Shown here one piece after another: positions 9,379 through 20,399 of a stretch of 64,000 nucleotides of DNA. Within the stretch, counting starts at the first letter, position 1, and each line of letters begins with the position of its first letter. The notes under the pieces were generated by a model. That model ran no database searches. It saw only the letters and a program-made list of their open reading frames with translations, and was not told the origin of the DNA. The position numbers were made by a program, and so were the translations under genes. The stretch is from Liopterus haemorrhoidalis. Lineage: Eukaryota > Arthropoda > Insecta > Coleoptera > Dytiscidae. The stretch is from positions 8,532,279 to 8,596,278 of the forward strand of contig OZ020622.1 of NCBI GenBank assembly GCA_963971575.1, written 5' to 3'.

Positions 9379-10194
9379 GTTTAGGTTAACCAATCACTTT
9401 AAATATGACATGAAAGCTGTTTTAGAACTGCCTGTCTGTCGCCAGACACAGGATCATAGCATTTCCATATACAATACCTATATTCGCAATAAAACCAAGG
9501 GTATTTTTCGAAAGCTGTCTAAGCTTATGTACTCGGGACTTGCAACATATAGTAGCCAAATTTTTTGTATGAATAGATCGTAGAAAAAAATATATATCTC
9601 AATTTTGTTGAAAAGAAAGTAAATTTCAGTTTTTTGCCTATAAAATTGATCAACGAACTTCAAAAGATTGTTAAGAAAACAAATTTTATCTAAAAAAAGC
9701 GATAACCAAACATACATTTATGCAAAGAAGATAACATATGCACAAGGGGTATAAATTTCTTTGCAATTTATTAACTACATATTTGGTTAACAGGGTACAT
9801 ATAGGGACTTCGGTTGGACTTAAGTCTGAGACTGTCGAGGCACAAATTACGACCCCAAATTTGAGTGTTTTGATTTTTAGCGTACTGAAGTAAACTGCAC
9901 ATTTGAATGGTACATATTTGACGAAAATACCGTCTATACGTTCAAATCATATAAAAAAATCAGAAATTCCACACTTTAGGACACTATGGTTTATATCCAT
10001 ATTATACTCTAGTAGATGCTACATACAGTATTCATAGCAACAGCCCTCACCTCTTCAATATAAATGGCAAAAATGTAATTAATGAAACTTTAGTTAAAAC
10101 ATTAACTTGGAAAAATACTGTCACCCTTTCACATAATAGTCGTAGCAATAGCCCTCACATTTTCAACATAAATGGCAAAGCAAAAGTTCATATA
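9379..10194. repeat. Non-coding region with a 46-bp direct repeat
   Basis: No gene recognised. Near the right end, TAGCAACAGCCCTCACCTC followed by a TTCAATATAAATGGCAAA block (10031-10078) recurs about 105 bp later at 10140-10180 with a few changes. A short hairpin, CCTGTCTG...CAGACACAGG, lies at 9430-9452. Confidence 0.5.
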
Positions 10195-10831
10195 CAGAGT
10201 GTTTGTTTGAAACGCCGCATCTCGAATAACTCCTTTATTTTAAGAGGTACAAAAAATTCTTCAGAAGGAAAGTTAAACTAGACAAAATGGCCCACTTAAC
10301 GACTATAATAAGAATTCTGCATCACTTCCGGTTTCAACTTTTTATCTAGCATAGGGAATCGTTACTTTAATTTTATTTTCTTGAAAGTACATTAAATCAA
10401 CTTTACAAGGATGTCAAAATATCATACTTTAATTTTAACTATTTTAAAATAGCAACCATTTATTTATAAAATAATAAATAACATAAATCGTACAAAGTTA
10501 AACGTAGCAAGCTTTGAAAATCATTTTGTTACATATAAAAACCAAATAAAACCTACAAATTTTCTTGCCTGTTAGTACGAGTTTGATATTAAAGGTGATA
10601 ACATCAAATCGTTTGTAATTATGGGTTACATACGTTATTCAAATGAAGAAATAACAGATATGGTTGACATTCGGGGAATGCCAAATAAATTCTGTTAGGG
10701 CCCAGCAACTCTACCAAGAAAGGTATCTTGAAGGTAAAGGTTAGAACATAGTGTAAGAACAGCTATCAGGGAAATTTAAGAGTATACCGTTCAAAATGTA
10801 ATGGAAGAGTTTTTATTACGAATCAAAAAAA

Positions 10832-11880
10832 TTGATGTGAAGTGTGAATTTTCACACATTTCAGGGTTTTGCAGGTATTTAATAACTGAATGATGATTAT
10901 TTGGGATGCCAAAACAAATTTTATGTTCAAATATTTTTTTATGAATTTTATTTCGAATGCCTAATACCATTATTTAAGTTTCTAAATATGTGCAGTATTT
11001 TTTTTACATAGCAAGGTTCATTAAGAATTTGAAAACTGCGCCTATGGCTTCTATTGGTTGCTTAAATCATAAGCCCCGCGCTCTGATTTCGTCAAACATA
11101 GAATTAAATTATAATTTCAACACTTCCCACTGGTTATTAAATTTACGCTTTTAAAAATTAAATGCAACATTTACCAAAATATAACTAGAATTTTGACAAA
11201 ATAATTTAAACAAATGAAAACTGCGAAAAAAAACAAAAAAATTAAAATTGACAGGATTCGAACCCTAGTTTGCAAGTTACCTGCTTGACAATTTAGAAAA
11301 CTAATGATTAAACGCACATAGCTATGAGCGGTGACGTATCAACTTGGTTACAAAACGAATTAAATATTTAACATATTTTGGTTAAAAACACAAAAAATGC
11401 ATTATTTTCCGAAAACATAATCTGATCAAAAATTCCTGTTGTACTATTCCGGTTCACACCAATATACATTACTCAGAATTTTTTCAGATTTTTAGTTTAA
11501 ACCATCTGGGCTACAGGGTGTGGGACAAAAATTTTTTTGCACAATTTTGACAAAAATCGCGTCAAAATAATTTATTTTGCAAAAATAAAATTTTGATCGT
11601 TAATCCACGTACTAAGGGCTTTCATTTGATACTCTACTCAGAATTTTAAAAAAATAATTTTTTTTTCGATGAGCACATATTTGTTTATATTTTTAGGGGG
11701 ATATGTTTTTTAGATGTTTTAGTATTTTTCCTATGTGCGGGTCAAAAAGTTGTATAAGCATGCCAATTTTCAACTCTCTAGGTTTAGCCGTTTGGCTACA
11801 ATTTTTACCGAACAGACAGACAGACAGACGACAAAATGACGGTATAAGGGTTTTTTGGTCATACCTACAAAACCTTAAAA
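10832..11880 (-). mobile_element. Helentron-like (HINE) repeat, copy 2
   Basis: Same terminal structure as the other copies: hairpin GTGTGAATTTTCACAC next to the plus-strand left edge, inverted AGGGTTTTGCAGGTAT and CATACCTACAAAACC blocks, and a GACA run at 11815-11830. Its borders can be read against the uninterrupted relative at 59190-59235. The flank reads ...TTTTATTACGAATCAAAAAA | element | ATGGGTGGATAACAAC, while the empty site is ...CTACGAAAGAGAAAATGTGT. Any target duplication is no more than an A run. The tRNA-like module here differs from that in copies 1, 3, 4 and 5. Confidence 0.78.
11250..11335 (-). other. tRNA-like module of a different type in Helentron-like copy 2
   Basis: On the minus strand the segment ends in GGGTTCGAATCC, a perfect tRNA B-box. 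It begins with TAGCTATGTGCGTTTAATC, a poor A-box match. The anticodon region cannot be assigned. GCAGGTAACTTGC just before the T arm could pair as a long variable arm. At the same site the other four copies carry tRNA-Glu-like text instead. Confidence 0.45.
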
Positions 11881-12126
11881 ATGGGTGGATAACAACGTTA
11901 TATTGAACATTTGTAAATTATCTCTTGAATTGACCTCTTTAGTCATGAACAAACCTACTCTTATAGAAATTTTAGTAGCAAAGTGCTGTCGTCGATTCGA
12001 CTTAGCTGTTTTATATTATATTGCAGCTATCAAACTTATTATTCAACCAAACAATGCGACGTGTTTTGGATCAGTGTACTGCTTGATTGTTACAAGTTTA
12101 AAACAGTTATTAAATGTGAATGATTA

Positions 12127-14395
12127 ACGCAGAATAGCAATGAGAGTACTGAAGATCATTATTACTGATTCAAAAAAATGTATTATAGGACTAATAATTT
12201 TCAATTCTTGATCTAAGATATAGATGAACAATTCCTGCAAAGGACATAATAACAAAGTCACTGTATGAAGTCATAAAACAAATAAATCCGACTAACCATA
12301 TTCGTCTGTATTATGAATAAAACAAAAATACCCATTTGCCGAGACGTGAGTAACTGTCCTGTCTGATCATGGGAAATGTCGGCAATTCAAAAGAATAACT
12401 ACCACCCGCCAGTATAGGATACTGTGGTTTACTGAACGCACAGTTCTGCAAGATGCAATTCAAAAATACTGTATTATCCATTTGTTAGCTTCCTGAGGAA
12501 CTATAGGCTATTACAAACGTTTAAGCGGAACCAAAAGGAATTTTAATTTTCTTATATTGTCACGAGTTAACTCTTGAATGATTGAAGTTGGCTTTTGTTA
12601 AATAAAAAGAACAAAAGCTTTAATCAAATTTCAATAGTTACTAGAATTCAAAATCTAGTTCCGTCTAGACAAGCTAATATTCTATTTATTATTTAAAAGT
12701 TAATGTTAAGTGTGAATTTTCACACATTTCAAGGTTTTGTAGGCATTTAATTAGTGTAAGAAGCAAATAAAATGCTAGATGTCTAGGAATATTTTTTCTA
12801 TAATCACATCAAAATGAATAGTTTTTTATAATCATTTTACTAGTACTCAGAGCTTCAGTTTAATTAAAAAAAAAAGAAGAACAAAATTAAATAATTTGCG
12901 AAAATTTCGTCACAATAAAATTTAAATTAAACAAATTTTTTTCTGCATTTGCTTCGTATTCAAGTCTTCATTAAATTGATGAGAAATATATTGATAAAAG
13001 GTTTAAATTTTTTCAATTTCAGAAACGTATTTCTCACTATTAACGGTGAGTTTTGACTTATAAGTATTTTACTACTATAGGGCTCAGCTTTTCCACCTTC
13101 AGGCAAACCTCTAGGTAACTATCTGACAGATAAGGTTATGTGATACTTTCTGTGCTAAATAAATGTCACCCCGTCTTGTACGTTATTTATTTTTGATTGT
13201 TTTATTTCTATTTGTAATGGTTAAGACCCTGAACGCGGCAAGGCCTAGGGAATAAAGAATATATATAATAAGTGAAAATCTAAATATGGATAAAAACCAA
13301 GATATAATTTTACGTATTTAAGTTTATATAAGAAAAATTGAACTTGTATTAGTACCAACAATTTTAACTTATTTAATCTTAATCTAATTCATGTATTAAA
13401 TATGTTTGTTTAACAATGTCAAACTTAAAATTGTTACAAAGTTTGGTGCATAATCAGTATAGTGACACCCCGGTTATAATTTTAACATTACAACTGATAT
13501 CGACCACAAAACTGTATAGTTTTTGACCTAATAAAAAGCAATTTGCCCATACACAGCCCAATAAATAATATGTTTGATCTGAACAATTTTTAATATGAAA
13601 ACAAAAAGAGTAAAACTGCTAAATTTTTGTACTTTTTAAACTTTATTTGCCTGTCCAGTTGGTTTGTCCAACAGCAGTCACTGGATAAGTGTCTTAAATC
13701 GATTTTTTGTCACCCTTACGAAACGATAAAAAGAAAAGTCAACCAAAGATAAATTCTATCTGTTAATTGTTTATTTACCAAGGTGCAAGAAGTAGTTAAT
13801 TATATAGTCCATTATTTTTAAAGAAAAACGTAAACACAAAATAAATCTTTACGAAATAATTAGTTAAACGTGTTTATAGACATCTTCCGGCGCTAAATAA
13901 TAGTTGAACTGTTAAATGTTGAAACGGTTGAACCTGTAGCATCACCAGGTAATTAAAAAGTCCATGCTTATCAACCGTAGATAATTGATATTTGCCGGTG
14001 TTTTTAATTAAAGATCTCAACTTCGTGTTTCATATGGGAACATACGAAATGTTAATTTCAGAATCCTTCCATATTCGTTAAAACAATATACAGAAAAACT
14101 TAATGAATGTTTCACCAAAGTTTTTATGATTCTTTTTGTATTTACAGCAATACTTCGCATATAGATGATTTGAACAGGTCCGGATCTATGATGTGGTGAG
14201 TGAGGCATTAGCCTCGGGCACAGACAATAGCGGATCGGCTCACTGGGCAATTACTTGGTAAACCAGTGTCCCAATAGGACTGATTCTTGGATAAATGGGG
14301 CCGGTTCGTGATCCAATAAGGCCAGCTCTTGACCCTATTTACAACTCTAAATTTAATATGCGTTGTCGATCATAGCTAGTTTTCCAAACTTTATA
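12127..14395. other. Long non-coding region with one Helentron-like end fragment
   Basis: No gene recognised on either strand. At 12700-12757 there is one end of a Helentron-like element (GTGTGAATTTTCACACATTT, then GGTTTTGTAGGCATTTA). It continues into text (GCTAGATGTCTAGG...) shared with 17981-18060, so there is a second subfamily with the same hairpin end. The remainder is AT-rich with short frames only. Confidence 0.5.
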
Positions 14396-14962
14396 ACGGG
14401 TGTTTTTTTTAGAGGTATAGAACTTTAAATTGCAATAAAACAACGATGGATTATTCGATTGACATGATTTTTTTTTTTATTCGAAAGATAATCTTGTGGC
14501 ATTACATTAAATCATACCAACAAGACGGCGCAACATGTCACACAGCTCGTGCCACAATCGATTTATTGAAAGACACGTTTGGTGACCGCCTAATTTCACG
14601 TTTTGGACCTGTGAATTGGCCTCCAAGATCTTGTGATTTAACACCGCTGGACTACTTTCTGTGGGGCTATGTAAAGTCATTGGTCTATGCGGATAAGCCA
14701 CAAACGCTTGACCATTTGGAAGACAACATTCGCCGTGTTATTGCCGATATACGGCCACAAATGTTGGAAAAAGTCATCGAAAATTGGACGTCCAGATTGG
14801 ACTACATCCGAGCCAGCCGTGGCGGTCATATGCCAGAAATCATATTTAAAATGTAATGCCACAAGATTATCTTTCGAATAAAAAAAAATTCATGTCAATC
14901 GAATAATCCATCGTTGTTTTATTGCAATTTAAAGTTCTATACCTCTAAAAAAAGACACCCAT
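14396..14962 (+). mobile_element. Fold-back mariner derivative with about 120-bp inverted ends
   Basis: The ends (CGGGTGTTTTTTTTAGAGG / AATGGGTGTCTTTTTTTAGAGG) are inverted repeats running inward for about 120 bp, with TA at 14394-14395 and 14963-14964. The right arm contains the transposase stop codon and 3' UTR. The left arm is the reverse complement of the same text, including the GGCATTACATT that is the antisense of the gene's last codons. So the left end appears to be an inverted copy of the right end, leaving only the C-terminal part of the gene between the arms. Confidence 0.85.
14518..14856 (+). pseudogene. C-terminal part of a DD41D mariner transposase
   Basis: The frame reads QQDGATCHTARATIDLL, PPRSCDLTPLDYFLWGYVKS, then ADKPQTLDHLEDNIRRVIAD and PEIIFKM before TAA. 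I count 41 residues between the Asp of QQDGAT and the Asp of PLD. The second and third catalytic Asp are therefore present, but everything upstream, including the first Asp and the DNA-binding domain, is absent. The frame has no stop, so the derivative is not very old. It cannot make an active enzyme. Confidence 0.85.
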
Positions 14963-15159
14963 TAGTTAGTCCACTGATTTAATGACACAAACATATAACA
15001 CATATTTTTTCTAACCTTTAATGTCTGCAACCAGCTTTATGTTTTAGTGTTGACATATGGCAATAATATTCAGTTGATAAACGTTTGGGTTTGTAACACT
15101 AGCATCGTGTTTATCAGATTAGAAAATGTAGAAATTCGAGCAAAAAAAAAAAGATCATT

Positions 15160-16122
15160 TTCGGTTTTTCATTTTGTTTTCATTTGAAGAAATCAGCCGC
15201 TGAAACTCATCGAATGCTCGTAGAAGCTTATGGTGAATCCCATTCATAAATCATACAGATAATGGTTTCGACGTTTCTAAAGTGATGATTTCAGTGTCGA
15301 TGATAAACCTTGTCCAGGTCAGCCGAAGAAGTTCGAGGAATTGCAGGTGCTAATCGATGAAGATCCCTGTCAATCACAACATGATCTCGCGCAACTGTTA
15401 AATGTTGATCGATCAACAATTTCTGTGCGTTTGGCAGCCCTGGGAAAGATTTACAAAGAAGGAAGATGGGTGTCGTACGACCTGAAAGAAAGAGACATCG
15501 AGAGGCGCAAAACCATGTCAGAAATCTTGCTTGTCAGGCAAAAACGAAAAGGTTTTTTGCATTGTATTGTGACTGGAGACGAAAAGTGGATATATTTCGA
15601 TAATCCCAAGCGAAGGAAATCCATTTGCGACCCATTCGCATTGAGACCAAAGCGGAAAGTAATGCTCTGTATATGTTGAGATCAGAATGGTGTAGTGCAT
15701 AATGAGCTATTAAAGCAGAGCCAAACCATCACTGCCGAACTTTACTGACAATTTCTCCCTTTAAGCAACGCATTGTATAATAAGCGGACAGAATATGCAA
15801 AGATACACAATAAAGTGATCCTCCATCACGATAACGCTGGACCACATGTTAGAAAGATTGTGAAGGCCACATTGGAAGCACTTGGCTGGTTTTATCTCAT
15901 TGCTGAATACGGCGGGTATTGCTATATCAGAATATCACTTGTTCAGATCAATGGCACACGGGCTTCCGGGTCAGCACTTGAACAATTATGAAGAAATAGA
16001 GAAATGACTCAATTAATGGATCGCTTCGAAGGACGAGTCGTTTTTCCGTCACGGAATACAACTAACTGCCAAACAGATGGGAAAAAATAATAGCATGCGA
16101 TGGAAAATACTTTGTATAATTA
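15160..16122 (+). pseudogene. mariner (DD34D, irritans-like) transposase pseudogene
   Basis: Shifting frames give the order of a mariner transposase: FHLKKSAAETHRMLVEAYGE, DFSVDDKPCPGQPKKFEEL, DEDPCQSQHDLAQLLNVD, LKERDIERRKTMSEILL, then TGDEKWIYFDNPKRRKS with the first Asp. HHDNAGPHV holds the second Asp, and SEYHLFRSMAHGL in another frame is where SDY should be. There are in-frame stops near 15247 and 15680, a short deletion after about 15640 and at least two frameshifts; the third Asp appears as Glu. It is a dead copy. Terminal repeats were not located. Confidence 0.85.
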
Positions 16123-17546
16123 ACTCTATTGTAGCTCCGATGAAGAATAAATCTTATTCGAAACTTGTCAGCTGATTTGATTGGTTTTCATTGCTGTCCG
16201 CAACCCGTACAACCTCCTTCTTAAATAATTAATTCACACACCTAATATCTAATACATAATCTAAGAAATACTGTCTAGCTATTACAAATTTCAACAAATT
16301 GTATCGTGAATTGAAAAAAAAAATTGCTGTAGCTGCGGCTATAATTTTGTTAATAAAATTTGGTAAAAAATCTCGCCGATAGAGGGTTCGTAAAAAGTCA
16401 CATAAATTCATTTATTTTTTTGTAGTTGGTTAGAAAAGAACATAGTTGTCACAACATTCGTTACACATAAATTTTCTGTGTTATGCTGTCATTAAAAGTT
16501 AAATCAGTCTATTAAATTTATCCATAACGCATAGCGTATATTCTAGTAAATTTGAAGCTGTGAATACAGCTTTAATCTACGGTCTTGGGTCTTACTGACG
16601 AATTTCAACACTGGTATTTTATTTAAAATGCTGCAAATATATATTCCGACACAATAAAAGTGATTCAAACATCATGCTGACCACTTATGTATAGTTCCGT
16701 AGGTCCAGAAACATATACCTTATCTGCTTTTAATACCACCTAGGCGTTGGGCACCTTTTATTTATAGGAATAAGAAGCATGTACTTTTCTCGTGTTGAGA
16801 CAATGACAAGACAGACAAAAGATTCAATACTTCTTGTATTAAATCTTCGGTTTCTTTATTGTTTTAATCAATCACGTAAAACACAGTTGTACATTTAAGT
16901 AGTGTATATAGTGAATATTATTATTTCTTCTATCATTTAGTAGTATTCAGTTGGTTGATCTATTTTTGATTAAGCCGATGACGTGCTGTATAGAGTGATC
17001 ATATCATATACATGTTGAAATAATGTAAACTAGCTTGTGATTATTAATTAAGTAAAGCGAGTCCAATGGGACTGGCTTACAGCGTGGTGGGCGCGATCGA
17101 TTAGGTAATAAATCCAATCACATGTCACATTAACCGAGACATGGCCACGGTCGAAACAGATGAATATTCATAGATTTCAGACTCGTGGAAAAAACACACT
17201 AAATACTGGATACAAATGAAAAACTAGAATAGTTAATTGTATTACTTTAACTTGGTAACGGTAACTTTGGTAAATTAACATATTTTTAAACCCTAATTGA
17301 TAGGTGGCGGCGCTAGTATCGAGACAGTGTAATAAAAACCCGGGCAACAAAAAATTTACACTCCACTACTATATAGTAAGGATGAGTATCAAGTACGATA
17401 TTTTTAGACATCGATGTTTTTAACATCGATATAAAGAACAGTATCTGACTGAGTGATTTGATCCGACATTTTTTGCACTAAAAAAATTAAATCCATACTG
17501 GTTTGCACAAAAATTAATGTAGTTGAAATAAAAAAATATATATATA
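16123..17546. other. No recognised gene; one palindrome
   Basis: AT-rich and non-coding as far as can be seen. At 17408-17433 the sequence ACATCGATG...TTTTTAACATCGAT forms a short fold-back of a type seen near hAT ends, but no partner end was found. Confidence 0.45.
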
Positions 17547-17948
17547 AACCTCGATATAACGGACCTCGATACAACGGACTTCGGATATAACGGACAGTAT
17601 GTAAGCGATCGTAAACTGTACGTGACTGCACACTCGGGGAATCACCCGAGTTGCGGGCGGGAATTCACAATTTTAGAGAGTTAATAATTAAAAAACAACA
17701 AACTTCAAAAATTCAGACAAATTTTGATACATTTTTCAAACCAGTGTCACCGAAACCAGGAAGTTCAAAAACAAACATTGACGACTCTCCTCAACTGGCG
17801 TATAGTGAGACATCATCTGAAGACGAATAAAGCGTAATTAGAATTTAAATTTTCGTTTATAATATATTTCTATTTGATAGTTAACGGACATTCGGCTATA
17901 TCGGACACCCCGTCATCCGCATTGCTCCGTTATATCCAGGTTCCACTG
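17547..17948 (+). mobile_element. pogo/Tigger-type deletion derivative, 0.4 kb
   Basis: The right end reads TCCGTTATATCCAGG then TTCCACTG, the inverted form of the pogo/Tigger terminus CAGTGGAACCTGGATATAAC. The left end has AACCTCGATATAACGGAC but lacks the outer CAGTGG bases. ATAACGGAC-type words recur within the first 50 bp. Between the ends only the last 51 codons of the transposase remain (17675-17830). TA follows the right end at 17949-17950. Confidence 0.8.
17675..17830 (+). pseudogene. C-terminal tail of a pogo-type transposase with a PIP-box-like motif
   Basis: Fifty-one codons and a TAA encode a charged tail: IKKQQTSK, then QTNFDTFFKPVSPKPGSS, ending SETSSEDE. Acidic C-termini are usual in pogo/Tigger transposases. 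The segment QTNFDTFF is one residue away from the PCNA-binding consensus Q-x-x-[ILM]-x-x-F-F, and pogo transposase of Drosophila is known to bind PCNA through such a motif. The catalytic domain is gone, so this is a relic of the parent gene. Confidence 0.7.
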
Positions 17949-18118
17949 TATATATATGAAAAGTCAAGAAAAAAAAAAAAAAAAAAAAAATGCTGGATAT
18001 CTAAGTATATTTTTTATACGTTATTTGAGTACTAAGAGCTTCAATTTAATTTTTTTAAACTAAATTTAATTATTTCTCACTAATAACAATTCTTCTTTTT
18101 GCGATCTAAGTAAGGCTA
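17949..18118. repeat. Poly(A) tract and repeat shared with 12766-12860
   Basis: An A run at 17969-17991 is followed by TGCTGGATATCTAAG and AGAGCTTCAATTTAATTT, which resemble the text downstream of the Helentron-like end at 12700. This is probably part of the same dispersed subfamily. No gene. Confidence 0.4.
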
Positions 18119-19297
18119 TTTGATTGCGTCTCGCATGGTATTTTACTTGCCAGGATGGAATACTACGGTATAAAAGGTTTGCCATTAGAACTGTTCAAGT
18201 CTTACTTATGTGAGAGACGCCAATTGGTTGAAGTAAATAACATAAGAACTTCGTTGCAATCAAGCTCGGTGTCCCTCAAGGTAGCGTTTTGGGCCCAGTC
18301 TTATTTTTAATCTTCATTAATGATCTTCCAGCAAACATAGATGCTTCGGAAATTATTTTATTTACCGATGACACCACCATTTTAAATGCATCAAACTCAA
18401 TTAATGATGCTTTAAAATTAGCGTATGATACACTTGTTCGTGCCGAAACGTGGTTCACAAGCAATAGGCTTAAACTGATGGTACTGCATAATCGTCTTGA
18501 TTATAATACCAACACCGATACGGTTAAGTTTATCGGGATGATAATCGATAGTAAATTGAAATGGAAGCAGCACTGTCAAGACACCGTTAGTAAAATTCAT
18601 AGATCAATATTTGCTATGCGAAAATTGGTCGATGTGGTGCCGTTTGATGTTTCCCGAATTGCTTACTTCTCTTTAATAAACTGCCACTTCTTCTACAGTA
18701 TTTTATTATGGGGCGCCAGTCCAAGTGCTATTAGGGTTTTGCAAGCACAAAGAAGTCTTGCGTGTTTTATGTAAGGTCTCTTCGCGTGAATCTTGTAGGC
18801 CTCTCTTTAAACAGAATAAAATTTTAACTGTACCTTGTTTGTACATATTTCATTGTTTATTTTATGACAAGCAAAACATTACTAAATTTTGTACTGTCTC
18901 AGTTGGAAAATATCGAGCAACTAGATATGGTACCCATCTTAAAACTCCAAAGTTAAGACTGGAAGTGGGAAAGAATTCATCTCTTTACTGGCGACCTAAA
19001 TTTTATAATAAGCTCCCAAAGCAAACGATAAATCTTAATTTTCGTAATTTTAAGAAGAGAATCAAATCGAAGTTGCTTGAAAATCCATATTATTTTATTA
19101 ATGAATTTCTGGATAGTACATACCTAAATTGCTAATGTTCATGAAATTTATATGTAATATTTTTGTCATGTATATGTAATTTTTTTTATATGTAATTTAA
19201 TTGATTATTTATGGTAACACCTAGACATATTCCATAAATGTAATTTTCATTTCACGGAAATAAATACATTATTATTAATATTATTATTATTATTACA
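18119..19297 (+). mobile_element. 5'-truncated LINE (Jockey-like), reverse transcriptase to 3' end
   Basis: The coding text starts FDCVSHGILLARMEYYG, where FDTVDH is usual. It continues through YLCERRQLVEV, changes frame, then gives GVPQGSVLGPVLFLIFIND and the catalytic block LFTDDTTI (FADD in active copies). A second frameshift near 18755 leads to the C-terminal part, which ends at 19135 in TAA. A short 3' UTR runs into an ATT-rich tail at 19263-19297. The 5' truncation and simple-repeat tail fit target-primed insertion. Two frameshifts and the changed FADD motif make it inactive. Confidence 0.82.
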
Positions 19298-19379
19298 ATG
19301 TGTTATTTTATATATAAGTATTTCACTTTTAAAATGTTTTATTCTTGTTTGATACCTGAATTGAATACATGGCAACCTG

Positions 19380-19850
19380 TTGAGATGGCTTACTAGCCAC
19401 ATCAGAAATAGATCCCAAGCTTTGGCAATAAATGGTAGCATATCAGATTTTATAACAATTACTTTTGGAGTGCCACAGGGATTTGGGTCCACTTCTCTTT
19501 ATAACTTATATATCTGCACAGCCATACAATACTCGAACTTTCTTTTATTCGTGGATGACCTTAAAATTTTTAAAAAGATTTCCAGTGTCCAGTGGCAATA
19601 AATGGTAGCATATCAGATTTTATAACAATAACTTCTGGAGTGCCACAGGGATCTCATTAGGGTCCGCTTCTCTTTATAACTTATATCTACACAGTCATAA
19701 AATACTCGCATTTTCTTTTATTTTCGGACGACCTAAAAATTTTTAAAAAGATTTCCAGTGTCCAGGATTGTGAAGAGCTTAATGATTTAAAAGAATTTTA
19801 CAATATTGCTCTGCAAACTACTTTCACCATAATCTAAAAAAATGCAATAG
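19380..19850 (+). pseudogene. Jockey-like reverse-transcriptase fragment with an internal 170-bp tandem duplication
   Basis: The first unit reads SHIRNRSQALAINGSISDF, GVPQGFGSTSLYNLY and FVDDLKIFKK. At 19594 the text GGCAATAAATGGTAGCATAT starts again, 170 bp after its first occurrence at 19424, and repeats the same coding block with a stop (GVPQGSH*). The flanking codons (SSVQDCEELNDLKEFYN) follow the second unit only. The duplication must have arisen after insertion. Confidence 0.75.
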
Positions 19851-19934
19851 TATTACTTTTACTAGGTAATGGCTACCAATTAAATTTACAAATCAGATAA
19901 ATAATACACCTTTGACTGAAGGACAATTGAAAAA

Positions 19935-20090
19935 AGCTGCAATATTTTACAAAAACGGAATCTGATCAAAAATTCCTCTCGTACATTTACAGCTCAGATC
20001 AATGTATTATACCTATAATTTTATCAGATTTTTAGTCTAACCCCTTTAGGTTAAAGGGTGCGGGAAAAAACTTTCCCGAGCCAATAATTA
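19935..20090. repeat. Internal fragment related to the Helentron-like family
   Basis: ATCTGATCAAAAATTCCT, then ATCAGATTTTTAGT and GGGTGCGGGAAAAAA follow the order of the middle of the 1-kb family (compare 21000-21090) with many differences. No ends were seen. The following 310 bp to 20399 hold no recognised feature. Confidence 0.5.
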
Positions 20091-20399
20091 TTGCCAGTTC
20101 GTGTCTGATCCAGTCATTCAGCGACAAACTAATTCAGAAATTTGGAAAACCAATGTAACTAAGAATCATATCTAATGAAAGCGGGAGAATAAGCAGTTAT
20201 CAGAACGTAATATGATATAATATTAATATCAACTGTTTATATTTAATCCTATTATACGAATTTATAATTTATGAGAACTTTATATAATCTGGGATTAGTA
20301 AAAGATTCAGATTCAGATTTCAAAAGTTTGTATATTTTGGAGTATAACATCTACCTCTTATTAGTAACGCAGAATTACAAGAACTTTATAAATAAAAAA

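Larger units (their letters stand above)
10195..12126 (+). mobile_element. mariner-family deletion derivative (family of 58620), copy 1, split by a Helentron-like repeat
   Basis: The left end (GTGTTTGTTTGAAACGCCGC) matches the terminus of the long-terminal-repeat element at 58620-60626. A start codon at 10621 opens MGYIRYSNEEITDMV, matching MAYVRYSNEEMTDMV at 58998. The text then breaks up and is interrupted at 10832-11880 by a Helentron-like repeat. After that, the final codons of the transposase (GTGGATAACAAC...) resume at about 11883. No right-hand terminal repeat was found, so the right end is truncated or eroded. Confidence 0.68.
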
